Shown: positions 1 through 11,829, counted from the stretch's first letter. The stretch is DNA of 64,000 nt from Chalara sp. BL73 (GCA_918026815.1 CAKJVC010000182.1:682001-746000), one strand, 5' to 3'. Program-made: numbers and translations. Notes: generated by a model from the sequence alone, not told the origin.

Positions 1-1403
1 GCAGCTTCTAGAACTAGAGCTTTACCTCATCTACCTCTCACTACACCTCGGCATGAAAATTCAATACTTTTTTAATTAGTCCTTCTTTTAATCCATTGTA
101 TTGTGTTAAATTAATAGGTACTTCCGAAATTATTTATTGCTTATTAAAGTTAATCGGACTTAATATGGCACGGTCAGAGAAAGGAAATTGACACTTAGCC
201 ATCACACGCATCAAACCGAGCCTCTCAACCATGGTCTTTGAGACGCAATCAGTGTTTCACAATTGAAAATTGGTTCCGCATCCAATTGCCCCATGTAATG
301 GGACACTTCGCAATACATCCGTTAAAATACGGTGGATCACCTCCTTTCCAGCACCAGCTCAGTGGCGTTCTGCCAGCTATATGTCGGTTCGGTGTAGTAA
401 GCCGACCCCACCGTCAAATATCCCGCTACATCCAGCTGTATCATTTCTAAGAGATAGATTGATCCACAATAACAAGGCGATAATGTCCTATGCATATCGC
501 TACACAAGTCTCATCCTAGATTCCAATATGCCATTTGCCACAGTTTAAAGTCGTCCCCTGGATTACAGCAGATTCTCTGGTGCTGCGATTGGGAAGGTCT
601 TGTATCCATCTGCCACTTTAGGAATTACAGCGTCTCTAGAACCCGGTGTGTCGTAGGTATACAAGCCATTCTACGGAGCTGGACACAGAATGAAGCCAAA
701 ACTTAACTGACAGTATGGAAGTTGCTGCATTCGTAGTTCGTCCATGGATTAGGCTGGCGTAATTCCCCAAATTTGAGTTAACTAGCTGCATAGTTCTCGA
801 CTCCCCAACGTAAATATCCTCAACCTTCAATTTATATGTGCCGTTGCAGGCCCGTGGGAAGCAAAGCACACCGCCGCGTGCAATAATTGAATCAGTTGAA
901 AATTGCATCATTGCTTGCATACAATGCAACGGCAAATATGTTGTTGGCTGCAGCGATGTAACTGCACGCATCAATGCCAGATGTAACGTACATTGTATTG
1001 GAGACGCAGATATCTGGTTCATCGAAGAGGGGAGGAGAAAGGGAGCCGGGTATTTCTGTCGACGTTGAAATAACACAGCGAGAATAAATGTACTCAAGGT
1101 CTCCGGATGCCCTTCTTCCGCTGAGAAGAGCCTTTTCTATGAGTATAGCGATTGTTGCAATTAGCTAATTAAAATCGTTATCAATACAGCACGTATTTAT
1201 GATCTATACAAAGGTTGCCAAAGATTGAAGATCGTTCGAAAAAGTATTCTGAATGGAAAACCGGTAGCGCAGGAAGGCGTAAGAATGCAGGAGACGATAG
1301 AGCGATGCAGGATTAGATGGTTCCTTTCTAAAATCAATTAGGCCACCTGGCGATTATCACTACTAGATAAAGTGAGTATTATAGTAGATAACACACTTAC
1401 GTG
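1..1403. other. Gene-poor left edge, no confident gene
   Basis: I see no convincing gene here. The longest open frame (636-1097, minus) contains, from a methionine about 60 codons in, a hydrophobic stretch that resembles a weak signal peptide, followed by CNGTYKLKVEDIY. It could be the remains of a small secreted protein gene, but an overlapping plus-strand frame (838-1068) is equally open and neither shows a recognised domain. Confidence 0.4.
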
Positions 1404-1405
1404 TA

Positions 1406-1463
1406 ACGTAGTTCACAAGCGAATGTCCCACACAAGCGAATGTCCCGATTTTTCTTGGCATAC
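1406..1463 (+). repeat. Left terminal inverted repeat of the pogo element, interrupted by copia
   Basis: The sequence matches the reverse complement of 8860-8929 closely, up to position 1463 where the copia element enters. The homology resumes after the copia 5-bp target copy at 7107-7111, so the retrotransposon sits inside or at the inner edge of the terminal repeat. Confidence 0.9.
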
Positions 1464-1657
1464 TGTTGGTATCACGGGCTTACTTTCCACGGGGCAAAAG
1501 GCGCAGCTCTACTTTGTAGGCCACGCTCTTGCTCTTGATGGATATGGTAATGATTGTTGTTGTATTAGGTTCTACTCTAGATTCTACAAAATGGGGGTTG
1601 TGCGGACCACGTGACCTGGTGGGTCGTATGTGGATCCGTAAACCCCTACTTCCTACA
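1464..1657 (-). repeat. Copia 3' LTR (element on minus strand)
   Basis: 194 bp, TG...CA ends, one mismatch to the copy at 6913-7106. Confidence 0.93.
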
Positions 1658-1675
1658 CTGGGGGCTCTCTAAAAG

Positions 1676-1740
1676 GCCGTAAGCTATCTAAAAGAGCCGT
1701 AAGCTATCTAAAAGAGCCGTAAGCTATCTAAAAGAGCCGT
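1676..1740. repeat. Three tandem copies of a 20-bp unit next to the 3' LTR
   Basis: The unit CCGTAAGCTATCTAAAAGAG is repeated three times almost perfectly, starting about 20 bp inside the copia internal region between the RNase H stop and the presumed polypurine tract. It lies in the non-coding 3' part of the retroelement. Confidence 0.85.
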
Positions 1741-1971
1741 ACAGGCCCGTGAGGTTGTTCCGTAGAATCTGTATTAGCTCGTGAGTAGAGCCCAATACTA
1801 CTTCCCTTCTATCTTTTCACGTTCTACCCACTCCATGATCTTCAGCTCGAGGTGGTTTGAATCAATCAGCTGTTTTAGGGCTGTTGAGGCTTTGCTTTTG
1901 GTCATAGAATCGGCAGGGTTGCTGTTGCCGTCGATCCACCTAACTTCCGTGATTTCCTTTCTTTCATATGA

Positions 1972-4900
1972 CTAGCGGAGGCACATGATATCTATCATAA
2001 GCCTCTTCTCTTGAGTAGTTCCTAATTTAACGAAGCACTCGTAAAAGGACTTGGAATTCGTACAGATAATCAGGAGTAAGTCGATCTTCAGGATAAGCTC
2101 GATCGACGACTTGAGTATAGCTCCAATATCAAATCTATGGCCCATAGCGTAAAGCTCGGAAGCTAGTACGCTTCGGGTCACTCGTTTGCATTTAGTTGAC
2201 GACCAATGGAGCACGTTAGCCTTGTTCGTAGCATCGGCTAGTACGATTACGTAGCCGATTTGTGATAATAGGTCCTTATTGTTAGCAAAGCTTGCGTCCG
2301 TAAAAACGATCAAGCGGAGGGTTTGCGGGTCTAGCGGAACGTAATTCAGGCCTTTGGCAAAGTTCTCGAGTTGCTATTGAAAACGCTTGTTCAAAGCCGT
2401 AACGTCAGCTTTCTTAGAGTTAGTCACTTGAGCGGCACAGGATAGGTCGAAGAATGCTTCGGGCTGACACATTAAAGCTATATAGGCTCCTTTAGCTCGT
2501 TGAGCTATGTATTGGTCGCGAAAAGAAAGGCTAGTTCGGGTAACGCTTCTAAAGCTTGTTGCGGAAGTTGGCTGTTCATTTACAGTTACCAGGTTGTTAC
2601 ATTGGTTTTCTTGATTGACCGTAATAGTGCCTTCACCCGTAAGGTGTATTGTGCACTCGTTGAACTTCATTGGCTGACCTACAGTAAAGTGTTCTCGTTC
2701 CTTTGCGAAAAATTGAGCTTTCTCAAGTTGTTGCTGTTCAGCTGTTGCAAAAGAGCTATCAGCCAAAAAAAAAGTATCATCAGTTTGCAAGCCTACAAGG
2801 CCAAAAGAATCGGCGTTTCGATATAGTAAGCACGGGTCGTAGGTCGAAAGGTCCATTTCTAAGTCCTTAACGTAGTAATTGTAATACGTCTTAAACCAGT
2901 GATTGCCGGCTTCTGGCACTCCGTAAAGAAGCTTTACAACCCGTAGAATCTCGCCTGGCTGTAAGTTCAGCTCCGTAATAAGCTCTTGCGAAGAATTAAT
3001 GTAAAAATCACGATTCAGCCTCGTAACTGACTGAACGTAAACCTGGAATATGTCTTTCAAATAAAGCTTGATATCAAAGCTTTGCATAATCGCCGTAATA
3101 CAAAGGATTAAGCGTTGGCTTATCCGCTGGATTGTCGGTAATTGAGTAAAAACAATATCCTTTTCGTGATCGTTGTAAGCTTAAACAACTAGACGGGATT
3201 TCTCGTAAACTTTAGTAGTGCTTTGATTTTTGATCTTGTCGACAAACCTTGAATTGAATATACGAGTTCCTGAAAAAACGTTTTCTCGTGAAATAGCCTT
3301 AAATACGCCTTTTTCGAGAAGGCCGAAAATCTCTTTGTTACGGGATTCCTTGAACTGGTTCTCGGCCTGGAGAAGCTCTGATTAGAAGTGAATTACCACG
3401 TTAGCTGTAGCGTGGTGTTTACGGGGTCGGCCTCGGCCTCGTCGAATAGGCTGTTGTAAAGAGATCTGCGGTTCTGTAGCAGCAAGGATCTCTACAGTGA
3501 TAGAATCGCTGATAAGTTCGATAGCTTCTAGTTCCTCGTTGTCGGCAGCTGGTTCTTCAGGATCCTTGCGAGTGAAATAAAGCTTGACGCTTGTGCTACG
3601 GAACGTTACGGGGCCGTTAAGTAAAGCCAGCACGCAGTTTTCTTTTTCCAGGCTAATAAGCTTGAATAGGCCTGACCAAAAGCCTGGCTGGCCTGTATTT
3701 CCTTCTTTCCACACTAGCACTTCCGAGTTCAAGAAAAAGTCGTGGATAGCAGTCGTATCAGGGCCGTTTCGAGCTTGTAGTGCGTCGGCGACTTAGCGTT
3801 TGGCCCGTAGCTTTTGGATCTCTTTCTGGGCCTTTTTCAGAGCCGTAGATCGTTGGCTGACTGACGGGGAAAGTGCATCTAGTTCGGTCATACGTGGATA
3901 AGCTCCGAAAACTAGTAGGGTAAGCACAAGCCTGTTAAAGCCTGCGAAGTCGTTGATTGCCTTGAAAGTCATTTAAAAAGCGATATTTTTGTCGATTCCA
4001 AAGATTTCGGCGGTAATAATCTTGTAGATCCGGCGTACAAAGGCATAATAGCGTTCGACTTTGCCGATCGAATAATAAGCTTTTACGAGAACAGCTTTGG
4101 TTGTAAAACCGACGTTAGCAGCGTATTGACGGAATTCCTTGCTAACGAAGTTCTTTTTTGCGTCGTAAGCTATAATATCAGGTAGGCCTAAATAGCTATT
4201 AATCCAGCATGCCCGTAAGCTTTCCCAAGTGTGCTTTGCAAACAGGTTCTAAAGCTAACGGCCTGTCTGGAAAGCCGTAGCTTCGTCGACGACGTGTAAA
4301 AAAAAGTCACCGTCGACATACATTATATCGATAATTACGTAGTAGTTGAACTCTACGTCGTCTTTGAGAGTGAATTTGAATCGGCCGGAAGATTTGCTAT
4401 GTTTTTGACAGTAATAGCAATAGCGTGTGATTTGCTTTAGTACGCTTTAGTTGTCGTAATAGCCAGCTCTTTCTAGAATTTGCTTTAAGCGGTTTGCGGA
4501 AAAATAGCCAAACCGTCGGTAAAAACGTCGTAGTTCGACTTTTGTCAAATAACAAAAGTTCAAGTCGAAGCTACGAGTAAAATACAGGCTCAAAAAAGTG
4601 TTCCAAAGCATAAAAAAGTGTCCGTAACGTTTTACAACTAGAACGCTTTTTTGTGGAGTAACTAGAACGTTAGTAAAGTTGTTGTAGTAAACGTTTAATC
4701 GATTAAAGTCGGCCAAGCAAAGAAAAAATGAAGTGTCGACTTCTACAACGTGAAAGTCGACTAGGCTAATCGGGGTTTCTACGGTGATCGAGCCTATTGA
4801 CGAGGTTAATTCAATACCGAATTGAACGTTGACTGTTTTTTTGGTCGATCTGTCGAGCTTCAGGGTCGTTGATTTGCTTAGGGCGACGTATTGGCCATAG

Positions 4901-6744
4901 CTAGCTGTTGATCGCTAAGAAGCCCCTGTATCTATTATGATTCCTACAAATTCGGAAAAAGTGTAACGCGAACTCGCCTTGTAGGCAAACGGGTTGTTTT
5001 CGGGGAGGTTGCTATCCGTAACGTCAAGCCTGGTAATAGCGTGGTTGCACGCTCTATTGGCTAGCTCGATAGCGGTGGTAGCAGCGCTATCGAGGTCGAC
5101 GTCGCTATACGCCGTAAAGTTGACTACAGTCAGCTTGTTGTCAGGGTCGTCGGCGGTAGGCTTGTCGTCGGTGATAAGAGCTGTGAACGCTTCCTCTAGC
5201 TTATTGCCGAAATCCTCGTAGTTATCGCTTTCGTATTCCACGAAGTATTGACGGAAGCGTTCAAAGAATCTTGGAGCTTTTGTGTATTAGGATTCTAGCT
5301 GAGCCTGGAGCTTTGCTTTAGCTTGTTCTTGCTTCTTTTCAGAGTAATTCCATGAGCGGCAGTTTTCTCTATTGCAAACGTAGCAACGATTTGATTTTAA
5401 GGGTCGTTAGCTACAGCTTCTTGGATGATTCGCAAAAGCACGGCCACGGTTGTAGGATTTACTAACCGGGCTACTTCGGTAGTATTTGCGGTCCGTAAAA
5501 TACGCATTTTGTTCCGTAGAGTAAACTGTAGATTGGTTCTCTTTTTCGTAGGCTAAAATTGATGATTTCAGCTTGTTGATAAAAAGGCTTAAAGCTGGAG
5601 CTTCGAGTAGTTCCGACGTAGCGTATCTACAGGAAGGCACTTTCTGGCAGGCCATTACGAGCTTGTTATAAAAAAAAGCTATTCCACGGAGATCTGGGGT
5701 TAGGCTGTGTTGCAGATTGCTTAGTTTTTCGACTAGAATATTGACGCAATCTACAGTTGACTTTTCGGGGTTCTCTTTAATTACTACGTCGAAGCTTGTC
5801 ATGTTTCATTCATTGAGCTTTTGACGGCTGTATGCTGAGCTTTCGAAAAAGCCACGGATATTTTCGATAGCTTGCTCGAGCGTGCTTTTAGTCGGTAGAA
5901 CAGCCGTGTAGTAGTAGCTCAAAGCAGTTCCTTTAAAAATGCAGAGAAAAGCTCTAAAATAGGCCCGTTAAGGAACCTTCGCGCGGTAGCAAAAGTCGTA
6001 AAAAATTGTTATGTGGAAATCGAGAGCAAAGCTAGTTTCGTCGTACTTTTGGTTATCCGTAATCATTTTTGAGAAATTTGCGATTTCTTTGCTATAGCCC
6101 GTAACATGCCCGTTAACCACGGGACCTACAGAATCTGTAGCGCTAGAAGAAAGAGTGTAAGCTGGTTTTGAAAAAAGAGAACCGGTGTCGGGAGCCTGAT
6201 TTTAAGAAGTTTGAAAAGCCGTAAAGCGTCGCAAAGGAGAGCCGGAACGTAGTGGAGAATCACGGTTCTCGGCTTCGGAAGCGGAAAGAGTCGGTGCTTG
6301 CTTACGGGCGGCACGGGCTATGATCGTATTGACATGTACAGAGCCGAAGCTATTTTTTCCTATTTTCTTCTGAACCTGATGTATTTCGTCGAGAGTCCAT
6401 TTATAACGTTCTTTCTTTTTTACACAATTATAAAAAGCTTGTTCAAAGGTGGTTTCTTCTGTGATTTGTTCAAGGAAAACTCTTTGCCGAAAGAGTAGCT
6501 ATGCGAAGTCGCGAGTGTAACGCTTTTCTATTTCGGTAACTCGCTCAAATAAGTCGACTGTAAAAACCTTAAATTCTTTGCGGAAATAAGCCCGTAGATC
6601 TTCATCTATATCATTGTAGTGGTCGTATTCCATAACTTTGTATTTAACAAATTCGGCTACTTCCTCGATAAAGGCTGCCGTTAGGTCCACTTTATGATTT
6701 TTCCACTTTTTCTCCAGCTTTACGTGCTCACTGGATGGGGCCAT
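1972..6744 (-). pseudogene. Decayed copia gag-pol polyprotein
   Basis: Fragments read leftwards. Gag-like sequence lies at 6499-6744 and 5407-5802, with a CX2CX4C zinc-knuckle remnant near 5380 whose last ligand looks changed to Tyr. The protease signature IIDTGAS is at 4915-4940. The integrase zinc-binding part lies around 4380-4520, and its core includes a VVDEAT stretch and a later VERYY. A GRGRPRK AT-hook-like tail lies near 3420. Reverse transcriptase (RVT_2) covers 3087-2374, with YGVPEAGNHWF and the catalytic LQTDDTFFLAD. RNase H is at 2313-1972, with VFTDASFANN and SVLASELYA. In-frame stops between these pieces are mostly TAA/TAG at positions where CAA, CAG or TGG would restore the reading. 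It is not translatable as it stands. Confidence 0.88.
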
Positions 6745-6912
6745 GTTGGCAAAGGGTGTTCGGTGCTTGTATAGGGTTTTGATTGGTGTTACGGGCCGTC
6801 AAGCAAGTGCTGTCGTGTTACCTGGGCTGCACGAGGCCGTAAAGGTGGGATTCGCGAATAGAGGGGGATTTGGTTGTGATAGGTAAGAGCGGTTTTGATC
6901 TGCGCTGATCAG

Positions 6913-7106
6913 TGTTGGTATCACGGGCTTACCTTCCACGGGGCAAAAGGCGCAGCTCTACTTTGTAGGCCACGCTCTTGCTCTTGATGGATATGGTAAT
7001 GATTGTTGTTGTATTAGGTTCTACTCTAGATTCTACAAAATGGGGGTTGTGCGGACCACGTGACCTGGTGGGTCGTATGTGGATCCGTAAACCCCTACTT
7101 CCTACA
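6913..7106 (-). repeat. Copia 5' LTR (element on minus strand)
   Basis: 194 bp, TG...CA ends, followed by the target copy CATAC at 7107-7111. The primer-binding site should lie just left of 6913 (minus-strand CTGATCAGCGCAGATC). I could not match it to a particular tRNA. Confidence 0.93.
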
Positions 7107-7159
7107 CATACAAACAAAACTTTAAATAACACAACAAATAATTAAGTAAATTACTAAAA

Positions 7160-8815
7160 CTATTCAGATTCAGAATTATTAAGCTCAATTCTTTTATTTT
7201 CGCATGTTCGTACGTTGTGTCCAAATTCTTCGCACAATCTGCAGCGTCGTTGTTGTGGTGCAAAAAGCTTCGTACGACCACTACTTTCAACTAAATCAGC
7301 TTGCAATTGTGTATTAACATCATTTTGAGCTTGAAGATCTTGCGCATTTTGCAAGCTAAGTGATTTTCTTTCTTGAATTCGACGCTTTTTTGTACGACGA
7401 CGCCGACTAAGTTCATTATTTGCTTTGCGCAATGCGGCGTTCTTTTCGCGTAACAAAACTAATTCGTGAATTGCACGCGTTGCACTTTTAGCAAACTGGT
7501 CTACACTTAACAAAAGCGCGGTTAGTAAGCTATTTTGATATCGTACGATTTTTTCTTTCACATATTTAGTATGTAATTGCGTTTCGATCACGTTGTGCGG
7601 CGTTTTTGGCTTTTATGCCGCAGGCAAATCGAACGAAGTTAGCAGTAAAGTTGGCGTAGAAACTCGAATATTAAGCTGTGAAATTACATGTTGCGGATTG
7701 TACGGCACTAAACCAGTTCCGCGGAATCCTTCTTGAATGTTTGACTCTGTAAGTGCCGTACGAAATGCAGTGTGAAAAGCAGAAAAAAAGTCTTTTTTAG
7801 AAATGTAAGTAATATGCGCACGCATTAATTTTTCGATTTCAGCACTGTACGAACGTTTTAATGCGCGAAAACACCCAATATTAAGTAGCTGAAGCTTATA
7901 AAATGAATGTGCAAGTATACACAATATAATAATATTGTGTTTTTTGCAATAAAGCTCAAAATCAGTCGAATAATAACTTTCGTGACCGTCAAGAATAAAA
8001 AGCCGATATACACTTTTCGTACGACTTTTTGTATACTAATCAAAATGCTGAATCCAATTTAAACTTCGTTCATTTGTTGTTCAACTATTTGCCGTAACTG
8101 CAATTATTCAATCGTACGGCAATTGACTGTTTTTATACTATAACGACAAATAAGTTTTGCCCGCAACAATAATATATAGCGGCAGCGCATAGCCGTACGA
8201 ACTAATACCTTAAATAACTGTAATCTATTTTCGGTTTCTTTACTGTACAGTTCGAGGTTTATTTTGCCGTTCAGCGCTTGTTACAACTATTTCGAACGAA
8301 ATCTGGCTTATTAAAAACTCTGTCTCATCAAAATTGTATATATTTTTTTCGTTGATTCTATATTTGTTGATTGTGTTTCGTACGAGCCGAAACCACGCGT
8401 TATACACGTCTGGATCTTCGCATTTAGCTCTTTGATAGTCGATCTGACGATTAAAACGCGTCCGTAGCTCTAGTTGTCGTCGTACGAAGTTCGAAGTCCA
8501 GTTCTTGCCGACGCGTCCTGCGTTTCGGTCCGCGAGCAATCGATTAGCTATTTCTTCAACACTACTAACTCGCGAAGGAAATAATCGTGAATCTAAGTCA
8601 AGAATATGTCGTACGATCGTTTCTTCCTCCAATAAAGTCAATTTTCGTGATTTTGGTATAGTATCGTATTTTGCAAGCATTCCTTAAGCTCGACGACGTA
8701 ATGTTTTTTTAGGTACATTATATATCCGCGCAATTTTCGTAATACGCGCTTCAGGGTTATTTCGTACGACCTGAACAGCCAAAAACATATCAGATTCTTT
8801 CCATGTGCGAGCCAT
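7160..8815 (-). pseudogene. Pogo/Fot transposase, inactivated
   Basis: The frame begins with ATG at 8815 (MARTWKESDMFLAVQ), a psq-type helix-turn-helix, and is interrupted by TAA at 8684-8686 where CAA (Gln) is expected. It continues through a CENP-B-like DNA-binding region (8680-8240) into the DDE domain, with IYNFDETEF holding the first Asp. Further nonsense codons (TAA, TAG at CAA/TGG-type sites) follow. The second-Asp region near 7970 is split between frames. The end of the catalytic domain is seen as EGFRGTGLVPYNPQHV near 7700. The C-terminal region (7591-7160) is basic and coiled-coil-like and ends in a CCHC knuckle (CRLCEEFGHNVRTC). The domain order is standard for fungal Fot/pogo transposases. 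Confidence 0.88.
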
Positions 8816-8859
8816 TTGTAATTATTGTGTAATTGCTAATAAAAGTTGAAAGTTGTATG

Positions 8860-8929
8860 CCAAGAAAAATCGGGACATTCGCTTGTGTGGGACATTCGCT
8901 TGTGTGGGATATTCGCTTGTGAACTACGT
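8860..8929 (-). repeat. Right terminal inverted repeat of the pogo element
   Basis: This is the inverted partner of 1406-1463, with three copies of the internal 15-bp unit against two on the left. It is followed by TA at 8930-8931. Confidence 0.9.
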
Positions 8930-8931
8930 TA

Positions 8932-9898
8932 TAAAGAGTATAAAATACAATAGCAAACGGCCAAAAATTTCCAGGCGTTTATATTCGATTTAAGTAAGCC
9001 AAATCCTAGCCTTCGTTATTTTAGGGCTATGATTTACTGTCCCATTTGTAAGCTTCGGCCACGGCAGTCGTCTGGGAGACGGAGCGTACTGTTACAAAAC
9101 CCTTTGCATCCCTTCCTATTTATTCAAGCGAGTGCTGTCAACAACAGTTTCGTCTTTATCTCAAGTGGTCTCTTTATGTATGATAAATGTGTTTAAGAGA
9201 TTGATCTTGGTGCTTTGTAACTCTGCTTCTGTTATTGAAAGGTGGCATAGCTGCATGGCAGCCTCTAATGAAAGAAGGGTGGTGAGAGCCTTTATTGTAT
9301 AGGCTTGGAGATTTATACGGTTGGCTGTGGGCTTGAATGCCTGGATGCTTGGCATGTATGGACGCTTCTTATAAAAAGAGGGCCCGAATGCTCCAGCACT
9401 TCATATTAACATGGCACTCTAAAAGCTAGACATCTTCCTTAAGACCTGAGGGATTCAACTCCCTTTCAGTTTCAGATAAGGTTTAACTAGTTCAAAATTG
9501 AAGTCCGGGGTAAGAGCTACAACACATGCATTCCCCTTTTCCAAGCGAATAGACGTCAAATCCCCAACCTCCATCCCCCACATCCCGCCAATAGATCCCA
9601 TGGCGGGCCATACGTTTCCCAAAGCCCGTACTCCTTGCGCTAGTCTCGATGCCCAACCCCTAGAAAGAAGCTTTTGATTGTGTGACGTTGGGCATGGGCC
9701 GTGGGGTACACGAGCCCTGAAAACCGTTGCTAGCGAATCGCCACATGAGGCTGTTCTCCCCACATCCGTCCGGCCGGGTAAATTGCACTCTGCGCACCAA
9801 TCAGCAATTATGAGGCTGAAGGTACTCTTGAATATATCTATATGGAATGTTTGAGATGATGTGGAGCATTCAAAGAAATCTTTTTTTTAGTTAGATCA
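8932..9898. other. Intergenic, no gene seen
   Basis: Only short open frames without recognisable domains occur (for example 9161-9355 and 9455-9763, minus). I see no repeats beyond the pogo end. Confidence 0.5.
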
Positions 9899-10429
9899 TT
9901 GTGTGTATTGAGTGTACCAGAGGCAGATCGTTGTCCGCGCCAGCCTATGTCGCCGCTTATTCGTATAGATAGAGCTGGCACCCCGAAAAGCGATGGCTTA
10001 CCAAAAGGAAGTCAGAAGAGAGCGAGACCTACGTCTACTCCGAATCTACCACATATAGCCAGTTCAATAGATCCACGAGATGAACCAGACTACCTTACTC
10101 TCTCCCTATCATCCGTTTCCGGCACACAAACGACAGTAGCCCTGCTTGGAAATACCCTTCCTACATCAACAACCCCGCCGCTCTCATACCAGACGATAGC
10201 GCCGCAAAAGGTTTACATCCCAGGCGTGTCGGCACAAAACCTTGCGGGCATTATTGCCGGATGCGTTGCCGGTTTTTTCTTGCTTATGGGCGTTCTCTAT
10301 ATATATCTTTTGAGAGCAAGACAGCGTGCATGGAAAAGGAAGCAGAGGAGGAAAAAAAAGAGGAAGAAGAGTCGTAGTAGATCGGGCCGAAGCTCAAAAG
10401 CGGTAAGCGTGCCTCAGATTCGAATATGA
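9899..10429 (+). CDS. Small single-pass membrane protein with basic tail
   Basis: The 176-residue frame has a Ser/Thr/Pro-rich region (residues 45-105), one clear membrane helix (about 115-138, starting NLAGIIAGCVAGFFLL) and a very basic cytoplasmic tail (about 143-170, mostly Lys/Arg with SRSRSG). This architecture resembles the transmembrane ends of fungal Mid2/Wsc-like surface proteins, but the short ectodomain has no cysteine-rich module. It may be a truncated gene, or its 5' exon may have been missed. The start is the first ATG and was not otherwise supported. No function is assigned. Confidence 0.5.
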   Translation: MCVLSVPEADRCPRQPMSPLIRIDRAGTPKSDGLPKGSQKRARPTSTPNLPHIASSIDPRDEPDYLTLSLSSVSGTQTTVALLGNTLPTSTTPPLSYQTIAPQKVYIPGVSAQNLAGIIAGCVAGFFLLMGVLYIYLLRARQRAWKRKQRRKKKRKKSRSRSGRSSKAVSVPQIRI

Positions 10430-10919
10430 AATTCGGTGACTAACGGTGCTACTGCAGGGAGGTTCACAGCCTGATCCTGGTCCTGATGCTGGTAGGTTTT
10501 TTCTTAAATTCATCAAACCGCTTCTAGGACGACAAGCTCCGATATCACCGTGTATAAGCTTGCGCTGGTAGATTTTGCTTTCTTTGCCAAAATGTGCGTC
10601 GCAATCTGATACAAATGTTATATAGGTCCTCCTGCACCTGGCTAGTAGGCGGGTTTTCTTGGCTGATTTGAAATATTCACTGCGTGAGTCGTTAGCATAT
10701 GGGCCATAAGCGTTTGGGCATTTTGGAGAGTAGTGCACATCCTTAAGTAAGTCTTGATGAATAGGTTGGGTATATTCTTGTACATAATTTGGAGCTGGCA
10801 ATTCGAGTGTACTCTTGGGGTTTAATGGCGATTTTCGGAAAAAAGAGTGAGGCCAACCGAGACAGTTACATTTGCATCAAACATCCTTAAGTGACTTAAC
10901 CCACATTTAGCGCAAGCAT

Positions 10920-11554
10920 CTACCCACTGATTAAACTCTCAAGAAGATTCTTTGTAAATTGTGCATTATTACTAGCATTGCGGAAGTCCCTATATTTTTC
11001 GTGTTTGATTCCTGCAAACTCCCAGACTTCGTCGAGCAAGTTTGAAAACTAAGACGATGCTTACCAAGAACATGACATGCAAGTCTCTGGGTATCGATGA
11101 CATGCTTGACTGAGGTTTTCAAGTCCACTCCCAGAACTTTTACAGCCTAGAGATCCTTTGTAGATGCATGGAGAGAGAGAACGGTATTCCTGGATCGAAG
11201 TGTCAAGGATTCAATAGCTGCCCGCAAATATAGGCTATGTAGGGTCTTTGAATTGCCAAACACAAAATCGTTGCGCCGTAAATCATTTGCATAACATCCT
11301 GGAGAGTTAATAACAAGATGATAGAGCGACATTGTTCTCAGCTTTTATTCGGAAAAGTTTTAGATGTCTCTGCTATCAAGGGTGGCAATCCCAACCTGGC
11401 TGTACAGGCTCTGTTCCGGATTCACGCGGATATCTTTGAGTCTCCCAAAGTCAATGGATACATGAACAACATATTGTAGTTTGGGTGCAATGGTAGTTTC
11501 ATAACATGCGAGTCCAAGTAAGCTCAAAAATTTTGGAAAATCATTTCCTAACAA
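10920..11554 (-). pseudogene. Decayed Gfd2/YDR514C-like 3'-5' exonuclease-type domain
   Basis: Three minus-strand pieces read in family order. 11554-11360 gives VVHVSIDFGRLKDIR...VGIATLDSRD, the first-Asp strand of an RNase H-fold exonuclease domain. 11332-11147 gives FVFGNSKTLHSLYLRAAIESL and then a short break. 11146-10920 gives VKHVIDTQRLACHVLGKHRLS and, after a frameshift, LLDEVWEFAGIKHEKYRDF and a motif where LHNAGNDA is expected (FRNASNNAQFT). Stops after DSRDI and KDL and the frameshift show it is broken, and some catalytic residues are altered. An upstream frame (11754-11572) may be its N-terminus. Such domains occur in fungal Gfd2-like proteins and QDE-2-interacting proteins. The family call is by pattern only. 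Confidence 0.5.
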
Positions 11555-11829
11555 TACACGAGTCGAAAAGGTTAGGTCGATAGATGGCGTCTCGGGGGTA
11601 AGAGAAGGATATTAATAAAGTAGCTTAATTTCTTAGAAACTCTAAAACTTTTGGCCCTGCATGAGTCTTTGATGCATGCATGTTTTACATCTTGCACGAA
11701 GGGAAGGATTTTCTGTATTAGCTCAGTTATCTTTTCTAGGCAGTTCGATGCCAAGCAGCTGTAGAAATAATCGATCTCTGAGTAGGAGCAAATCTCCTCG
11801 ACATGACGGAGTGTAGTCCCAGAGGAATC

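Larger units (their letters stand above)
1464..7106 (-). mobile_element. Ty1/copia LTR retrotransposon nested in the pogo element
   Basis: Two 194-bp direct LTRs (1464-1657 and 6913-7106) begin TGTTGG and end CCTACA. They differ at one visible position (T versus C, about 20 bases in). The 5-bp target duplication is CATAC at 1459-1463 and 7107-7111. The internal region reads on the minus strand in the order gag, protease, integrase, reverse transcriptase, RNase H, which is the copia order. A purine-rich stretch (AGAGAGCCCCCAG on the minus strand) directly precedes the 3' LTR and is a plausible polypurine tract. The nearly identical LTRs suggest a recent insertion, yet the coding region carries many nonsense codons, so inactivation by RIP is the likely reason it is dead. 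Confidence 0.93.
1406..8929 (-). mobile_element. Pogo/Fot-type Tc1-mariner transposon, carrying a nested copia element
   Basis: The two ends are inverted copies starting ACGTAGTTCACAAGCGAAT, and each end is flanked by TA (1404-1405 and 8930-8931), the target duplicated by Tc1/mariner elements. The termini contain repeats of a unit ACAAGCGAATGTCCC: two copies on the left and three on the right, the outermost right copy altered. Removing the nested retrotransposon (1464-7106) and one copy of its 5-bp target leaves about 1.88 kb, the usual size of fungal Fot-type elements. The only gene is a pogo transposase on the minus strand, which has several stop codons. The element is therefore dead, although its ends look complete enough to be recognised in trans. 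Confidence 0.9.

Noticed and set aside
9455..9763. 102-codon minus-strand frame
   Set aside because: No domain, no splice context, isolated in intergenic DNA.
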